From assembly GCF_001550375.1 (NCBI RefSeq), contig NZ_LRTR01000670.1, forward strand, positions 1 through 52,120: 52,120 nucleotides of DNA. Reading direction: 5' to 3'. Each line of letters begins with the position of its first letter. Position 1 is the first letter of the stretch. Origin of the DNA: Streptomyces europaeiscabiei. GTDB lineage: Bacteria; Actinomycetota; Actinomycetes; Streptomycetales; Streptomycetaceae. Under the pieces are notes generated by a model. The model was given only the letters and a program-made list of their open reading frames with translations. It had not been told where the DNA came from and made no database searches. Made by a program: the position numbers and the translations under genes. Positions 1 to 7,643 of the stretch are shown here, piece by piece.

Positions 1-4
1 GGGT

Positions 5-53
5 GTGCGGCGTGCGGCGTGCGGCGTGCGGCGTGCGGCGTGCGGCGTGCGGC
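5..53. repeat. Seven exact copies of GTGCGGC
   Basis: A 7-bp unit, GTGCGGC, is repeated seven times without interruption at the left edge of the window. It is not part of a convincing gene. The period of seven would shift frame with each copy gained or lost. Confidence 0.9.
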
Positions 54-693
54 CCAGGGTCGGACGCGCGGCGCGGGCCTCTGACGTACGGGTATGACAC
101 TCGCCATGCCCCGGGCGGGGATTGCCTCCGCGGCACGATCTGCCCCGTTCGGCTCACCCCCTGGGTTCAGGTCCGGGGTGACCCTGCGGTCTGCCTGGCC
201 CGGACCCCTCGGGCGTGCCTTCTCGGGCCAGCCCCCTCGGGCCGGTCGGCCCGTTCCGACGGCTTCCCTGCTGTGGCTTCCCGAGGCTTCCCGTGACAGC
301 CGTGGCTTCCTACGACAGCGGAAAAGAAGCCGGGCTCCGGCGCCGGGGGGGGTGGCGCCGGAGCCCGGCTCTCGGAGAGTCCCGGCGCTGGGGGGAGAGC
401 GTCGGGACTCGGCTTCGGAGGGCTTCGGTGAAGTCCGGGGTCCTGCGGTGAAGTCCTGTTCAGGGCCGTGACAGGACTTCGAGTGGTGACGGCGTACAGC
501 GGCACAGGTGCACTTCGGTGTGTCGTGTGCCCCCGACTCCCTCGAACTCCGGGTCCCGGGCCTGGCGGCTCCGGGCCCGGTGAAGTCGTGGCCCGGAAGT
601 CTTGTGCCCCGGGAACGGGGAGTTGAAGCGGCGTAGTACGGCCAAGTAGCGGCACAGTACGGCCAAGATGTGGCCGACGTAGGGGTGGTACGC
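54..693. other. Non-coding stretch with hairpins
   Basis: No convincing gene is seen here; open frames on both strands are proline/arginine-rich GC shadows. Two hairpins stand out: a 17-bp perfect stem at 328-370 with a G-rich loop, probably the terminator of a gene outside the window, and a 10-bp stem at 450-480 (GAAGTCCTGT / ACAGGACTTC). Confidence 0.55.
328..370. terminator. Strong hairpin terminator
   Basis: Arms at 328-344 and 354-370 are perfectly complementary (17 bp) around a 9-base G-rich loop. There is no T tract, as is common for Streptomyces terminators. It may serve a gene to the left of the window or be a distal terminator for hrdD. Confidence 0.7.
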
Positions 694-747
694 CGGACCA
701 AGCCCCGTGGCGGCCCCAGGGGTTGGGCCGTACGGGGCCTTGGTCCG
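694..747 (-). terminator. hrdD terminator hairpin
   Basis: An inverted repeat, CGGACCAAGCCCCGT against ACGGGGCCTTGGTCCG (one bulge), lies about 40 bases downstream of the hrdD stop codon, where a terminator for this leftward gene is expected. Confidence 0.7.
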
Positions 748-785
748 TACCGGGCCGGATCGTCCGTACCTGACCCTCGAACGGG

Positions 786-1781
786 TCAGGCGACCGCGTC
801 GAAACCGGTGTCGCGGGCGAGCTTCTTCAGCTCGAGCAGGGCGTGCTTCTCGATCTGGCGGATCCGCTCACGGGTGAGCCCGTGTTCCTTGCCGACCTCG
901 GTGAGGGTGCGCTCGCGGCCGTCCTCGATGCCGTACCGCATCTTGATGATGGACGCGGTGCGCTGGTCGAGGCGTCCGATGAGGTCGTCCAGCTCCTCGC
1001 TGCGCAGCAGCGTGAGCACGGACTGCTCGGGAGAGACCGCGGAGGTGTCCTCCAGCAGGTCACCGAACTGGGTGTCGCCGTCGTCGTCCACCGACATGTT
1101 CAGCGAGACCGGGTCGCGGGCCCAGTCGAGGACGTCGATGACACGGTCCGCGTTGGAACCGAGCTCGGTGGCGATCTCCCGGGGCTCGGGGTCGCGCCCG
1201 TGCTCGCGGTTGAACTCGCGCTGCACGCGGCGGATCCGGCCCAGCTCCTCGACGAGGTGGACGGGCAGCCGGATGGTGCGCGACTGGTCCGCTATCGAAC
1301 GGGTGATGGCCTGACGGATCCACCAGGTGGCGTACGTCGAGAACTTGAAGCCCTTGCGGTAGTCGAACTTCTCGACCGCGCGGACCAGGCCGGCGTTGCC
1401 CTCCTGGATGAGATCGAGCAGGGGGAGGCCACTGCGCGGATAGCGCCGGGCGACGGCCACGACAAGGCGCAGGTTCGACCGTATGAAGATGTCCTTGGCC
1501 CGCTCGCTGTCGGCGACGAGGGCTTCGAGCTCCTCGCGGGTGGCGTCCGCCTTGGGCTCCTCGGCGCCGTCGAGGATCTGCTGCGCGAACACACCCGCCT
1601 CGATCATCTGGGACAGCTCGACTTCCTTGGCGGCGTCGAGCAGCGGTGTACGCGCGATCTCGTCGAGGTACATGCCGACCAGGTCGCGGTCGGCGATCTC
1701 GCCGCCAGAGGCGCGAACGCTGCGAGCCGCGTCGGTCCGGCCGGCGGACGAACGACGAGCGGCGACGGCACGGGTTGCCAT
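786..1781 (-). CDS. hrdD: RNA polymerase principal-like sigma factor HrdD
   Basis: A 331-residue group 2 (primary-like) sigma-70 that directs RNA polymerase core to promoters. Visible domains: region 1.2 (DLVGMYLDEIARTPLL, about residues 30-45), region 2 with the RLVVAVARRYP helix and the YATWWIRQAI -10-recognition segment, region 3, and a region 4 helix-turn-helix ending RIRQIEKHALLELKKL. It lacks the long N-terminal region of HrdB. The ATG at 1781 is chosen because AAGGGAG lies at correct spacing and the protein then starts MATRAVAARR, as I recall for Streptomyces HrdD; the open frame continues upstream to 1889 but has no better start. It is divergent from a GNAT gene and has a SigR-type promoter upstream. 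HrdD is dispensable in S. coelicolor (family knowledge). Confidence 0.93.
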   Translation of the reverse strand: MATRAVAARRSSAGRTDAARSVRASGGEIADRDLVGMYLDEIARTPLLDAAKEVELSQMIEAGVFAQQILDGAEEPKADATREELEALVADSERAKDIFIRSNLRLVVAVARRYPRSGLPLLDLIQEGNAGLVRAVEKFDYRKGFKFSTYATWWIRQAITRSIADQSRTIRLPVHLVEELGRIRRVQREFNREHGRDPEPREIATELGSNADRVIDVLDWARDPVSLNMSVDDDGDTQFGDLLEDTSAVSPEQSVLTLLRSEELDDLIGRLDQRTASIIKMRYGIEDGRERTLTEVGKEHGLTRERIRQIEKHALLELKKLARDTGFDAVA

Positions 1782-1887
1782 GCGTGCTCCCTTGCGATGG
1801 TGGGCTGGCAGGGTCGTATCGGGTCCTGCACGGGTCTTGATGCGGCCGCTCGGACACTCTCCCGAGTGCCCTGCTTCCGAAGGAAAC

Positions 1888-1914
1888 AACGACTGGAATC
1901 AGGACAGAATTCCC
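1888..1914 (-). promoter_or_regulatory. SigR-type (thiol-oxidative stress) promoter of hrdD
   Basis: Read on the minus strand, GGGAAT (1914-1909) is followed after exactly 18 bases by GTT (1890-1888), matching the SigR consensus GGAAT-N18-GTT. It lies about 107 bases upstream of the hrdD ATG. hrdD is an established SigR target in S. coelicolor, so conservation here supports the gene assignment. Confidence 0.8.
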
Positions 1915-1974
1915 AACCCGTCCCACTATTTTTCTGATCTTGCAGTACCCTGTGCCGCCACAGGGGGAGGCGAG

Positions 1975-2493
1975 ATGTCCGGGGAGTCCGTAGAGGTGCA
2001 GGTCAGACCAGGAGTCGAGACCGACCTCGCCGCCCTCACCGACATCTACAACCACTACGTCCGTGAGACGCCCATCACATTCGATACCGCTGTCTTCACT
2101 CCGGAAGAGCGCCGCCCTTGGCTCCTCTCCCACCCTGAAGACGGCCCGCACCGCCTGATGGTTGCCACGTCCACGGACTCACAGCGGATTCTCGGGTACG
2201 CCACGAGCAGCGCGTTTCGCGTGAAACCGGCGTACGACACCTCCGTGGAGGTGTCGGTGTACCTCGCCCCGGACGCGGGCGGCCGGGGCGTGGGCACGCT
2301 GCTGTACAAGGCCTTGTTCGAGGCGCTCGCCGACGAGGACGTCCATCGCGCCTATGCCGGGATCGCCCAGCCGAACGAGGCGTCGACACGGTTGCACGAG
2401 CGGTTCGGGTTCCGGTACGTCGGCACGTATCGGGAGGTCGGGCGGAAGTTCGGGCGGTACTGGGATGTGGCCTGGTACGAGAAGGGGCTGTGA
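1975..2493 (+). CDS. GNAT-family N-acetyltransferase (phosphinothricin acetyltransferase-like)
   Basis: A 172-residue cytosolic acetyl-CoA-dependent N-acetyltransferase. The N-terminus (RPGVETDLAALTDIYNHYV, then TPITFDT) and the VYLAPDAGGRGVGTLLYKAL acetyl-CoA-binding motif match the Pat/YncA branch, which acetylates phosphinothricin-like or methionine-derivative amines. ATG 1975 follows a GGGGGAGG ribosome site. A small hairpin (CCCTGT / ACAGGG, 1948-1965) overlaps the start of that site and could modulate translation. The in-frame extension upstream to 1483 is antisense hrdD sequence and is rejected. The true substrate cannot be told from sequence. Confidence 0.88.
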   Translation: MSGESVEVQVRPGVETDLAALTDIYNHYVRETPITFDTAVFTPEERRPWLLSHPEDGPHRLMVATSTDSQRILGYATSSAFRVKPAYDTSVEVSVYLAPDAGGRGVGTLLYKALFEALADEDVHRAYAGIAQPNEASTRLHERFGFRYVGTYREVGRKFGRYWDVAWYEKGL

Positions 2494-2496
2494 CTC

Positions 2497-2524
2497 CCGG
2501 TCGGAGGCCCGGGCCTCCGACCGG
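2497..2524. terminator. Perfect palindromic terminator after the GNAT gene
   Basis: A 28-base perfect palindrome (14-base arms, CCGGTCGGAGGCCC and its complement) begins 3 bases after the acetyltransferase stop. It can act on both converging genes. Confidence 0.75.
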
Positions 2525-2607
2525 CCGAACCCACTGCATGGCCGAACTCACTGCCCGGCCGAACCCACTGCCCAGCCGAACCCACTGCCCAGCCGAACTC
2601 ACTGCCC
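2523..2607. repeat. Five copies of a 17-bp tandem repeat overlapping a gene end
   Basis: A GCCGAACYCACTGCCC-type unit recurs at 2523, 2540, 2557, 2574 and 2591, with a partial sixth copy at 2608. The array fills the gap between the convergent GNAT and DUF1330 genes. Its last copies include the stop codon (2599-2601) and final codons of the DUF1330 gene, so it may have grown from that gene's 3' end. Confidence 0.85.
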
Positions 2608-2949
2608 GGCCGACAGGGCCTCCCGCATGACCTTCGCGGAGGCGGTGGGGTCGTAGTTCTCCGGCACCCCTTCGACCAGGATGATGTCGCCCTCGACATG
2701 CCGTGACCGCAGCGGGGCGATCTCCTGGTACGCGGGTGAGTCCCACCAGCTCCGCGCCTCGGCGATCCCGGGGAAGCCGATCACCACGACGGCTCCGGGC
2801 CAGCTCCCCTCCTTCACCTCGTGCTGGGCGAAGTGCACGAGGAAGCGGCCGCCGTACGGCTCGAAGGTGGCGGGGATGCGCTCGATGTACTCGGCGATCT
2901 CCGGGTGCGGGGCGGCGTCCCTCAGGTGGGCTATGGCGTAGGCGGGCAT
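2599..2949 (-). CDS. DUF1330 domain protein
   Basis: A 116-residue small cytosolic protein with the ferredoxin-like alpha/beta fold of DUF1330. It shows the family features: an N-terminal MPAYAIAHL strand, a central YGGRFLVHF strand, a VVIGFP strand and the AYQEIAPLRSRHVEGDIILVEG C-terminus (helix plus strand). The ATG follows GGAAGGA. The family resembles antibiotic-biosynthesis monooxygenase-like dimers but has no settled reaction. The last codons lie in the 17-bp tandem repeat. Confidence 0.85.
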   Translation of the reverse strand: MPAYAIAHLRDAAPHPEIAEYIERIPATFEPYGGRFLVHFAQHEVKEGSWPGAVVVIGFPGIAEARSWWDSPAYQEIAPLRSRHVEGDIILVEGVPENYDPTASAKVMREALSAGQ

Positions 2950-3022
2950 GGTGTCCTTCCGGTCGGACTGTCGGGCGGCCTGGCGGTCGGGCTCCGTACG
3001 CCGACGAGCCTGACAGCCGGAC

Positions 3023-3063
3023 GGGCCGGGGTCGATGACCTGACAGGTAAACGACCCCGGCCC
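3023..3063. terminator. Terminator downstream of the dioxygenase gene
   Basis: Arms GGGCCGGGGTCG (3023-3034) and CGACCCCGGCCC (3052-3063) form a perfect 12-bp stem between the dioxygenase stop and the DUF1330 start. Confidence 0.75.
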
Positions 3064-3116
3064 GCAGGCCCGTGAGAACCGACCCGCCCCGTCGCCGGGG
3101 CCGCCGTCGGAAGCGA

Positions 3117-3902
3117 CTAGCCGAACTGCACCGAGCGCTTCGCCAGCCCCAACCAGAAGCCGTCGATCACCGACCGCTGGGCGTCCAGTTCACCGGAGGC
3201 CTCGGCCGCGCCCATCGTGACGAAGAGGGGGGCGAAGTGCTCCGTGCGGGGGTGGGCGAGCTGCCCGGCCGGGGACTTGTGGAGGAAGTCGAGGAGGCCG
3301 TCCCAGTCCCGGGATTCGAGGGCCCGGTGGCCCCAGTCGTCGAACTCGGCGGACCAGGTGGGGACGCCGGCCTGGCGGAGGGCGGCCAGGTTGTGGGTGA
3401 AGAATCCGGAGCCGATGATCAGCACGCCCTCGTCCCGGAGGGGGGCGAGCTTGCGGCCGACGTCCATGAGCTTCACCGGGTCGAGCGTCGGCATGGAGAT
3501 CTGCAGGACCGGGATGTCGGCGTCGGGGTACATCTCCACCAGGGGGACGTACGCACCGTGGTCGAGGCCCCGGTCCGGGATGTCCTGGACGGGGATGCCG
3601 GGGGCCTGGAGCAGCTTGCGGACCGAGGCCGCCAGCTCGGGGGCGCCCGGGGCCCCGTACTGGACCTTGTAGTAGTGCTCGGGGAAGCCCCAGAAGTCGT
3701 AGACCAGGGGGACGGGGGCGACGGCGCCGAGGGCGAGAGGAGCCTCCTCCCAGTGGGCGGAGACCATGAGGATCGCCTTGGGGCGGGGCAGGGTCGCGGA
3801 CCAGGCGGCGAGCTCGGCGGGCCAGATCGGGTCGTCGGCGAGCGGTGGGGCCCCGTGACTCAGGTACAGGGCGGGCATGCGCTCGGCGGTGGCGGCGGAC
3901 AT
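3117..3902 (-). CDS. DODA-type extradiol aromatic ring-opening dioxygenase (LigB/YgiD family)
   Basis: A 261-residue non-haem metal dioxygenase of the class III LigB fold, which cleaves catecholic rings next to the hydroxyls (DOPA 4,5-dioxygenase type). Expected metal ligands are visible: LYLSHGAPPL near the N-terminus, HWEEAPLAL, and the IIGSGFFTHNL segment; DRGLDHGAYVPL is the family's characteristic His motif. ATG 3902 is preceded by GAGGGAGT; the longer frame to 4058 crosses the promoter. It is divergent from a MarR gene, an arrangement common in Streptomyces that suggests repression relieved by a phenolic ligand (inference). Length fits the family. Confidence 0.88.
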   Translation of the reverse strand: MSAATAERMPALYLSHGAPPLADDPIWPAELAAWSATLPRPKAILMVSAHWEEAPLALGAVAPVPLVYDFWGFPEHYYKVQYGAPGAPELAASVRKLLQAPGIPVQDIPDRGLDHGAYVPLVEMYPDADIPVLQISMPTLDPVKLMDVGRKLAPLRDEGVLIIGSGFFTHNLAALRQAGVPTWSAEFDDWGHRALESRDWDGLLDFLHKSPAGQLAHPRTEHFAPLFVTMGAAEASGELDAQRSVIDGFWLGLAKRSVQFG

Positions 3903-4031
3903 AGGGGTGACTCCCTCAACACGCGCGACGCACACGACACACGCGCCTCGGCGGGCCCGGTGGTCGCTTTCTGTCTCCTTGGTTTCGCCTGGCACTCCAG
4001 GCTCTTGAGACTCCCCCCAACTCCCCAGTAG

Positions 4032-4086
4032 TTGAAGTCTCAATATTTCTCGTTTCACCTTACATCTCTATAGTTCAAATTTCAAG
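4032..4086. promoter_or_regulatory. Candidate MarR operators between the dioxygenase and MarR genes
   Basis: The AT-rich divergent intergenic region contains the palindrome TTGAAGTCTCAA at 4032-4043 and a second TTCAA-rich element at 4073-4085 (TTCAAATTTCAA). Both resemble MarR-family boxes. Position between divergent start codons suggests autoregulation plus control of the dioxygenase. Confidence 0.5.
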
Positions 4087-4109
4087 AAGGAGCCTCGTAC
4101 AGTGGAGGC

Positions 4110-4616
4110 ATGAAGGATGCATCCGCTGAGGAAGAACCCCGCTGGCTCACCGACGAGGAACAACACACCTGGCTCGCCTATGTGCACGCCACAACCCTGC
4201 TCGAGGACCATCTCGACCGCCAGTTGCAGCGCGACGCGGGCATGCCGCACCTCTACTACCACCTGCTCGTGGTGCTGTCCGCGGCGCCGGAGCGGCGGCT
4301 GCGGATGACCGAGCTGGCGATGCAGACGAAGATCACACGGTCGCGGCTGTCGCACGCCGTGTCCCGGCTGGAGAAGAACGGGTGGGTGCGGCGCGAGGAC
4401 TGTCCGTCCGACAAGCGGGGGCAGTTCACCGTACTGACGGACGACGGGTCCGAGATGCTCTCGAAGAGCGCGCCGGGGCATGTGGCCGCGGTGCGACAGG
4501 CGCTGTTCGACCGGTTGTCGGCGGAACAGCGCAAAGCCCTCGGCGAGATCATGGCGGTCATCGCGGAGGGCCTGCAGCCGTCTGAGGCGGGTGCGGATCT
4601 GCCCTGGCTGCGGTAG
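4110..4616 (+). CDS. MarR family winged-helix regulator
   Basis: A 168-residue MarR-type dimeric repressor. An N-terminal dimerisation helix leads into the winged helix (RMTELAMQTKITRSRLSHAV recognition region, about residues 70-90) and the wing DCPSDKRGQFTVLTDDG with the conserved D-x-R-G-x-x-x-x-L pattern. It is divergent from the extradiol dioxygenase, its likely target. The start follows AGAAGGAG about 25 bases upstream with GGAGGC closer to the ATG. Confidence 0.9.
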   Translation: MKDASAEEEPRWLTDEEQHTWLAYVHATTLLEDHLDRQLQRDAGMPHLYYHLLVVLSAAPERRLRMTELAMQTKITRSRLSHAVSRLEKNGWVRREDCPSDKRGQFTVLTDDGSEMLSKSAPGHVAAVRQALFDRLSAEQRKALGEIMAVIAEGLQPSEAGADLPWLR

Positions 4617-4717
4617 GGGCCTTTCCGTCACGGAGATGTGCGGGTGGGCGGGGTTATCGCGCAGTCGCCGCGCGATTCCAGCGCGTTCCCACGCGGTTCC
4701 CGCGCAGTTCCGGCGCC

Positions 4718-4769
4718 CCTGGAGGGGAGGGGCAGGGGCTTCACCCCTCGCCCACCCCTCCCCTCCAGG
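4718..4769. terminator. Bidirectional terminator between MarR and MFS genes
   Basis: A 15-bp stem (CCTGGAGGGGAGGGG / CCCCTCCCCTCCAGG) lies between two convergent stop codons. It is preceded by GC-rich sequence of the CGCGCAGTTCC type often seen scattered through Streptomyces intergenic regions. Confidence 0.75.
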
Positions 4770-4776
4770 GCCCTTC

Positions 4777-6327
4777 TCAGTGGGCGATCACCGGAACCTT
4801 GATCTCGTCCGCCGCGTCCTCGCCCGCTCCGGCCGTTGCCGTCATGTCCGGCTTGCCGGTGGTGATGAGGGTGAAGGCGATGGCGGCGGAGGCCACGAGG
4901 ATGGCCACCGCGAACCAGATGGCGTTGGTGTAGCCGTTGACCATGCCCTGGAGCTGGACCAGCTGGGCGGCCGGCTTCGAGGTGGCCGCGCTCATGTGGT
5001 CCTCGATGTAGGACGTGGTCGCGGAGGCGGCGATCGTGTTCAGGAGAGCCGTACCGATGGCACCGCCGACCTGCTGCGAGGTGTTGACCATGGCGGAGGC
5101 CACGCCCGCGTCACGCGGTTCGACACCGTACGTCGCGAGGGACATCGCCGGCATGAACGCCGTACCCATACCGAGGCCGAGCAGCAGCTGGGCCGGCAGG
5201 AGCAGACCGGCGTACGAGGAGTCGACCTCCATCTGGGTCAGCAGGAGCATGCCGAGGCCGGCGACCAGGAAGCCGGGGGCCATCAGCAGGCGCGGCGGGA
5301 CCCGGGTCATGAGGCGGGTGCCGATCTGGGTCGAGCCGGTGATCATGCCCACGATCATGGGCAGGAAGGCGAAACCGGTCTTGACCGGCGAGTACCCCTT
5401 CACGATCTGCAGGTAGTAGGTCAGGAAGAGGAACAGGCCGAACATCGCGATGATCGCGAGGCCGAGGGAGAGATAGACACCACCGCGGTTGCGCTCGACG
5501 ATCACGCGCAGCGGCAGCAGCGGGGCCTTGACCTTGGACTCGACGAACACGAAGGCCGCGAGAAGCACCGCCGAGGCGATGAACAGGGTGATCGTCATCG
5601 AGTCGCCCCAGCCGTCGGACTCGGCCCGCGTGAAGCCGTAGACCAGAGAGACCAGGCCCAGGGTGGACAGGATCACGCCGGGGATGTCGAGCGGGGAGCG
5701 GTTGCGGCCGCCCGCGGGCTCACGGATGACGAAGTACGCGCCGACCGCCGCGATCACCGCGAACGGGATGTTGACGAAGAAGGTCCAGCGCCAGTCCAGG
5801 TACTCGGTGAGGAAGCCGCCGAGGATCAGGCCCACGGCGCCGCCGCCACCGGCGATCGCGCCGTAGATGCCGAAGGCCTTGGCGCGCTCCTTGGCGTCGG
5901 TGAACATCACGGCGAGGAGGGAGAGCGCGGCGGGCGCGAGCAGTGCGCCGAAGGCGCCCTGGAGCGCGCGGGCGCCCAGCATCATGGCCTCACCGGTGGC
6001 GGCGCCGCCCAGCGCGGAGGCGCCGGCGAAGCCGATCAGACCGGTGACGAAGGTGCGCTTGCGGCCCCACAGGTCGGAGATACGGCCGCCGAAGAGGAGC
6101 AGACCGCCGAAGGCCAGCGCGTACGCGGTGATGACCCACTGGCGGTTGCCGTCCGATATCCCCAGGTCCTGCTGGGCGGACGGAAGGGCGATGTTCACGA
6201 TGGTCGCGTCGAGCACGACCATCAGCTGGGCGAGGGCGATGAAGACGAGCGCTTTCCAGCGGTTCGCATGAGCGTCGTTGCGCGGATCGTCCACCGATCC
6301 GGCGGCGTTGCGGACTGTTTCGGACAT
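4777..6327 (-). CDS. MFS drug:H+ antiporter, DHA2 (EmrB/QacA) family
   Basis: A 516-residue integral membrane exporter with 14 predicted membrane segments. Family motifs include LDATIVNIALPSAQQDLG at the end of TM1 (DHA2 motif), FGGRISDLWGRKRTFVTG (motif A loop) and GGFLTEYLDWRWTFFVNIPF (motif C region). It exports hydrophobic or cationic drugs using proton antiport. ATG 6327 (MSETVRNA) is chosen; a GTG 12 bases upstream (6339) is an in-frame alternative and neither has a strong ribosome site. It lies downstream of, and in the same direction as, a TetR gene, but a 365-bp repeat-rich gap separates them. Confidence 0.9.
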   Translation of the reverse strand: MSETVRNAAGSVDDPRNDAHANRWKALVFIALAQLMVVLDATIVNIALPSAQQDLGISDGNRQWVITAYALAFGGLLLFGGRISDLWGRKRTFVTGLIGFAGASALGGAATGEAMMLGARALQGAFGALLAPAALSLLAVMFTDAKERAKAFGIYGAIAGGGGAVGLILGGFLTEYLDWRWTFFVNIPFAVIAAVGAYFVIREPAGGRNRSPLDIPGVILSTLGLVSLVYGFTRAESDGWGDSMTITLFIASAVLLAAFVFVESKVKAPLLPLRVIVERNRGGVYLSLGLAIIAMFGLFLFLTYYLQIVKGYSPVKTGFAFLPMIVGMITGSTQIGTRLMTRVPPRLLMAPGFLVAGLGMLLLTQMEVDSSYAGLLLPAQLLLGLGMGTAFMPAMSLATYGVEPRDAGVASAMVNTSQQVGGAIGTALLNTIAASATTSYIEDHMSAATSKPAAQLVQLQGMVNGYTNAIWFAVAILVASAAIAFTLITTGKPDMTATAGAGEDAADEIKVPVIAH

Positions 6328-6435
6328 GGGGATACCCACTTCGGGACTTCGTGACGGAAAAATCGGTATCGGGTGGTGAAAAGGGCGTCGAGAGGTGGCG
6401 GCTTGTCTGCGGTCTGTCGTCGTCGACAGTGGTGA

Positions 6436-6562
6436 GATCGGGCGATCGGTGCGATCGATGCGATCGGTGGGATCGGGCGATCGGCGGGATCCGTGCGATC
6501 GAGCGATCGGCGGGATCCGTGGGATCGGTGCGATCGGCGGGATCCGTGGGATCGGTGCGATC
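6436..6562. repeat. Fifteen GATC motifs at about 9-base spacing
   Basis: Fifteen GATC tetramers fall within 127 bases, mostly in the units GATCGGTGC and GATCCGTGG with near-9-base periodicity. The array lies directly upstream of the MFS gene, in the tetR-MFS gap. It could be an expanded simple repeat, a multi-copy protein-binding site or both. It is not coding. Confidence 0.85.
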
Positions 6563-6566
6563 GGAC

Positions 6567-6690
6567 GTCAGGTCAGGTTCGGGCCGGACCGGGTCGGGGT
6601 CTGGTCAGGACAGTGGGGCCAGGTGGGTGGGGCCAGGTCGGGTGGGGCCAAGCCAGTGGCCAGGTCAGGTGGGTCAGGTCGAATCAGGTG
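6567..6690. repeat. G-rich degenerate repeat between TetR stop and the GATC array
   Basis: Degenerate units of the type GGGTCAGGT and GGGGCCAGGT run up to the TetR stop codon. This is low-complexity sequence with strong G skew and no gene. Confidence 0.6.
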
Positions 6691-6692
6691 GG

Positions 6693-7352
6693 TCAGGACG
6701 GGCAGGGCCTCCGTAGGTCCTCCACGGTGATGGGGGCACCGGGCAGTTCGGAGAGGGCCGGGGCACGCAGGCCGTCCAGGAACAGTTGCAGGTGGCGGTG
6801 GAGGAAACGGTCGGCACCCGCGCACTGGGTGCCGGCCGGGGGCCTGCTGAGCTGGCTGACGGCGATCATCAGGTCGCCGACGCCCACGTCGGAGCGGAGC
6901 TGCCCGGCGTCCCGGGCGCGCTTCATGATCCCCTCGACCTGCTCCTCCAGACGCTCCCGCGCCGCCTCCAGGTCGGGGTGGTGCTTGTCGAACGCGCTCT
7001 GGATCATCGGGCAGAGCGCGCTGATCCGTTCGTCGGCCGAGGTGTGCACGAAGCGCGAGAGCGCCTCGAACGCGTCACCGGTCTCGGTGAGCGCGGCCTC
7101 GGCCGCGAGGGCCGTACGGTCCATGACCGAGCAGACGACCTCACGGACCAGCGCGTCGCGGTCCGGGAAGTTGCGGTACAGCGTGGCGTTGCCGACGCCG
7201 GCCCGGCGGGCGACCTCGTCGAGCGGCACCTCGGGGCCGAACTCGACGAACATCTCCCGTGCGGCGCTGACGATCCGCTCCCGGTTGCGCAGGGCGTCGG
7301 CCCGAGGGCGGGGCACCTTGCGACGTACGGCGGTGGCGGTGGCGGTCTCCAC
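6693..7352 (-). CDS. TetR family transcriptional regulator
   Basis: A 219-residue TetR-type repressor. The DNA-binding domain lies at about residues 20-70 (RERIVSAAREMFVEFGPEV, then DEVARRAGVGNATLYRNFPD recognition helix), followed by an all-helical ligand-binding domain. The start is GTG 7352, preceded by GAGGAG at correct spacing. It sits upstream of and co-oriented with a DHA2 efflux gene, its likely target. Two GGGGA-N5-TCCCC palindromes upstream of its own start suggest autoregulation. Confidence 0.9.
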   Translation of the reverse strand: METATATAVRRKVPRPRADALRNRERIVSAAREMFVEFGPEVPLDEVARRAGVGNATLYRNFPDRDALVREVVCSVMDRTALAAEAALTETGDAFEALSRFVHTSADERISALCPMIQSAFDKHHPDLEAARERLEEQVEGIMKRARDAGQLRSDVGVGDLMIAVSQLSRPPAGTQCAGADRFLHRHLQLFLDGLRAPALSELPGAPITVEDLRRPCPS

Positions 7353-7405
7353 GACGTACTCCTCTTCCCTGATCCAGTGGTGTGGGGGGCGCCCGGTGGC
7401 TATCC

Positions 7406-7460
7406 GGGGATGGAGTCCCCGTTTCGCTCGGACACATGGCTAAACGGGGAAATGATCCCC
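7406..7460. promoter_or_regulatory. Paired TetR-type operators
   Basis: Two 15-bp palindromes of form GGGGA-N5-TCCCC occur at 7406-7420 and 7446-7460. They are mirror images of each other: each reads CCGGGGAT..TCCCCGTTT outward. They lie 54-108 bases upstream of the tetR start and are good candidates for its own operators. Confidence 0.65.
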
Positions 7461-7643
7461 GGTTATTTCCGCCACCGAAGACTTTTCCTGTGACCTGGAT
7501 CACACATTGATGGTCCTTGCTTTCCTTGCTCCGATGCCCACGTTCGGCTCTTCCAGCGCGCGCCCGCGCACCCCTCGACCCAGGGTGATCGAGAGGGTGC
7601 AGCCCCGTCCCCGGGCGGCTGCCGTGGAGCGAAGGGCGCGTGC

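Noticed and set aside
4480..6354. A 624-codon plus-strand frame
   Set aside because: Antisense to the DHA2 exporter; rich in Gly/Arg/Glu/His as expected for a shadow.
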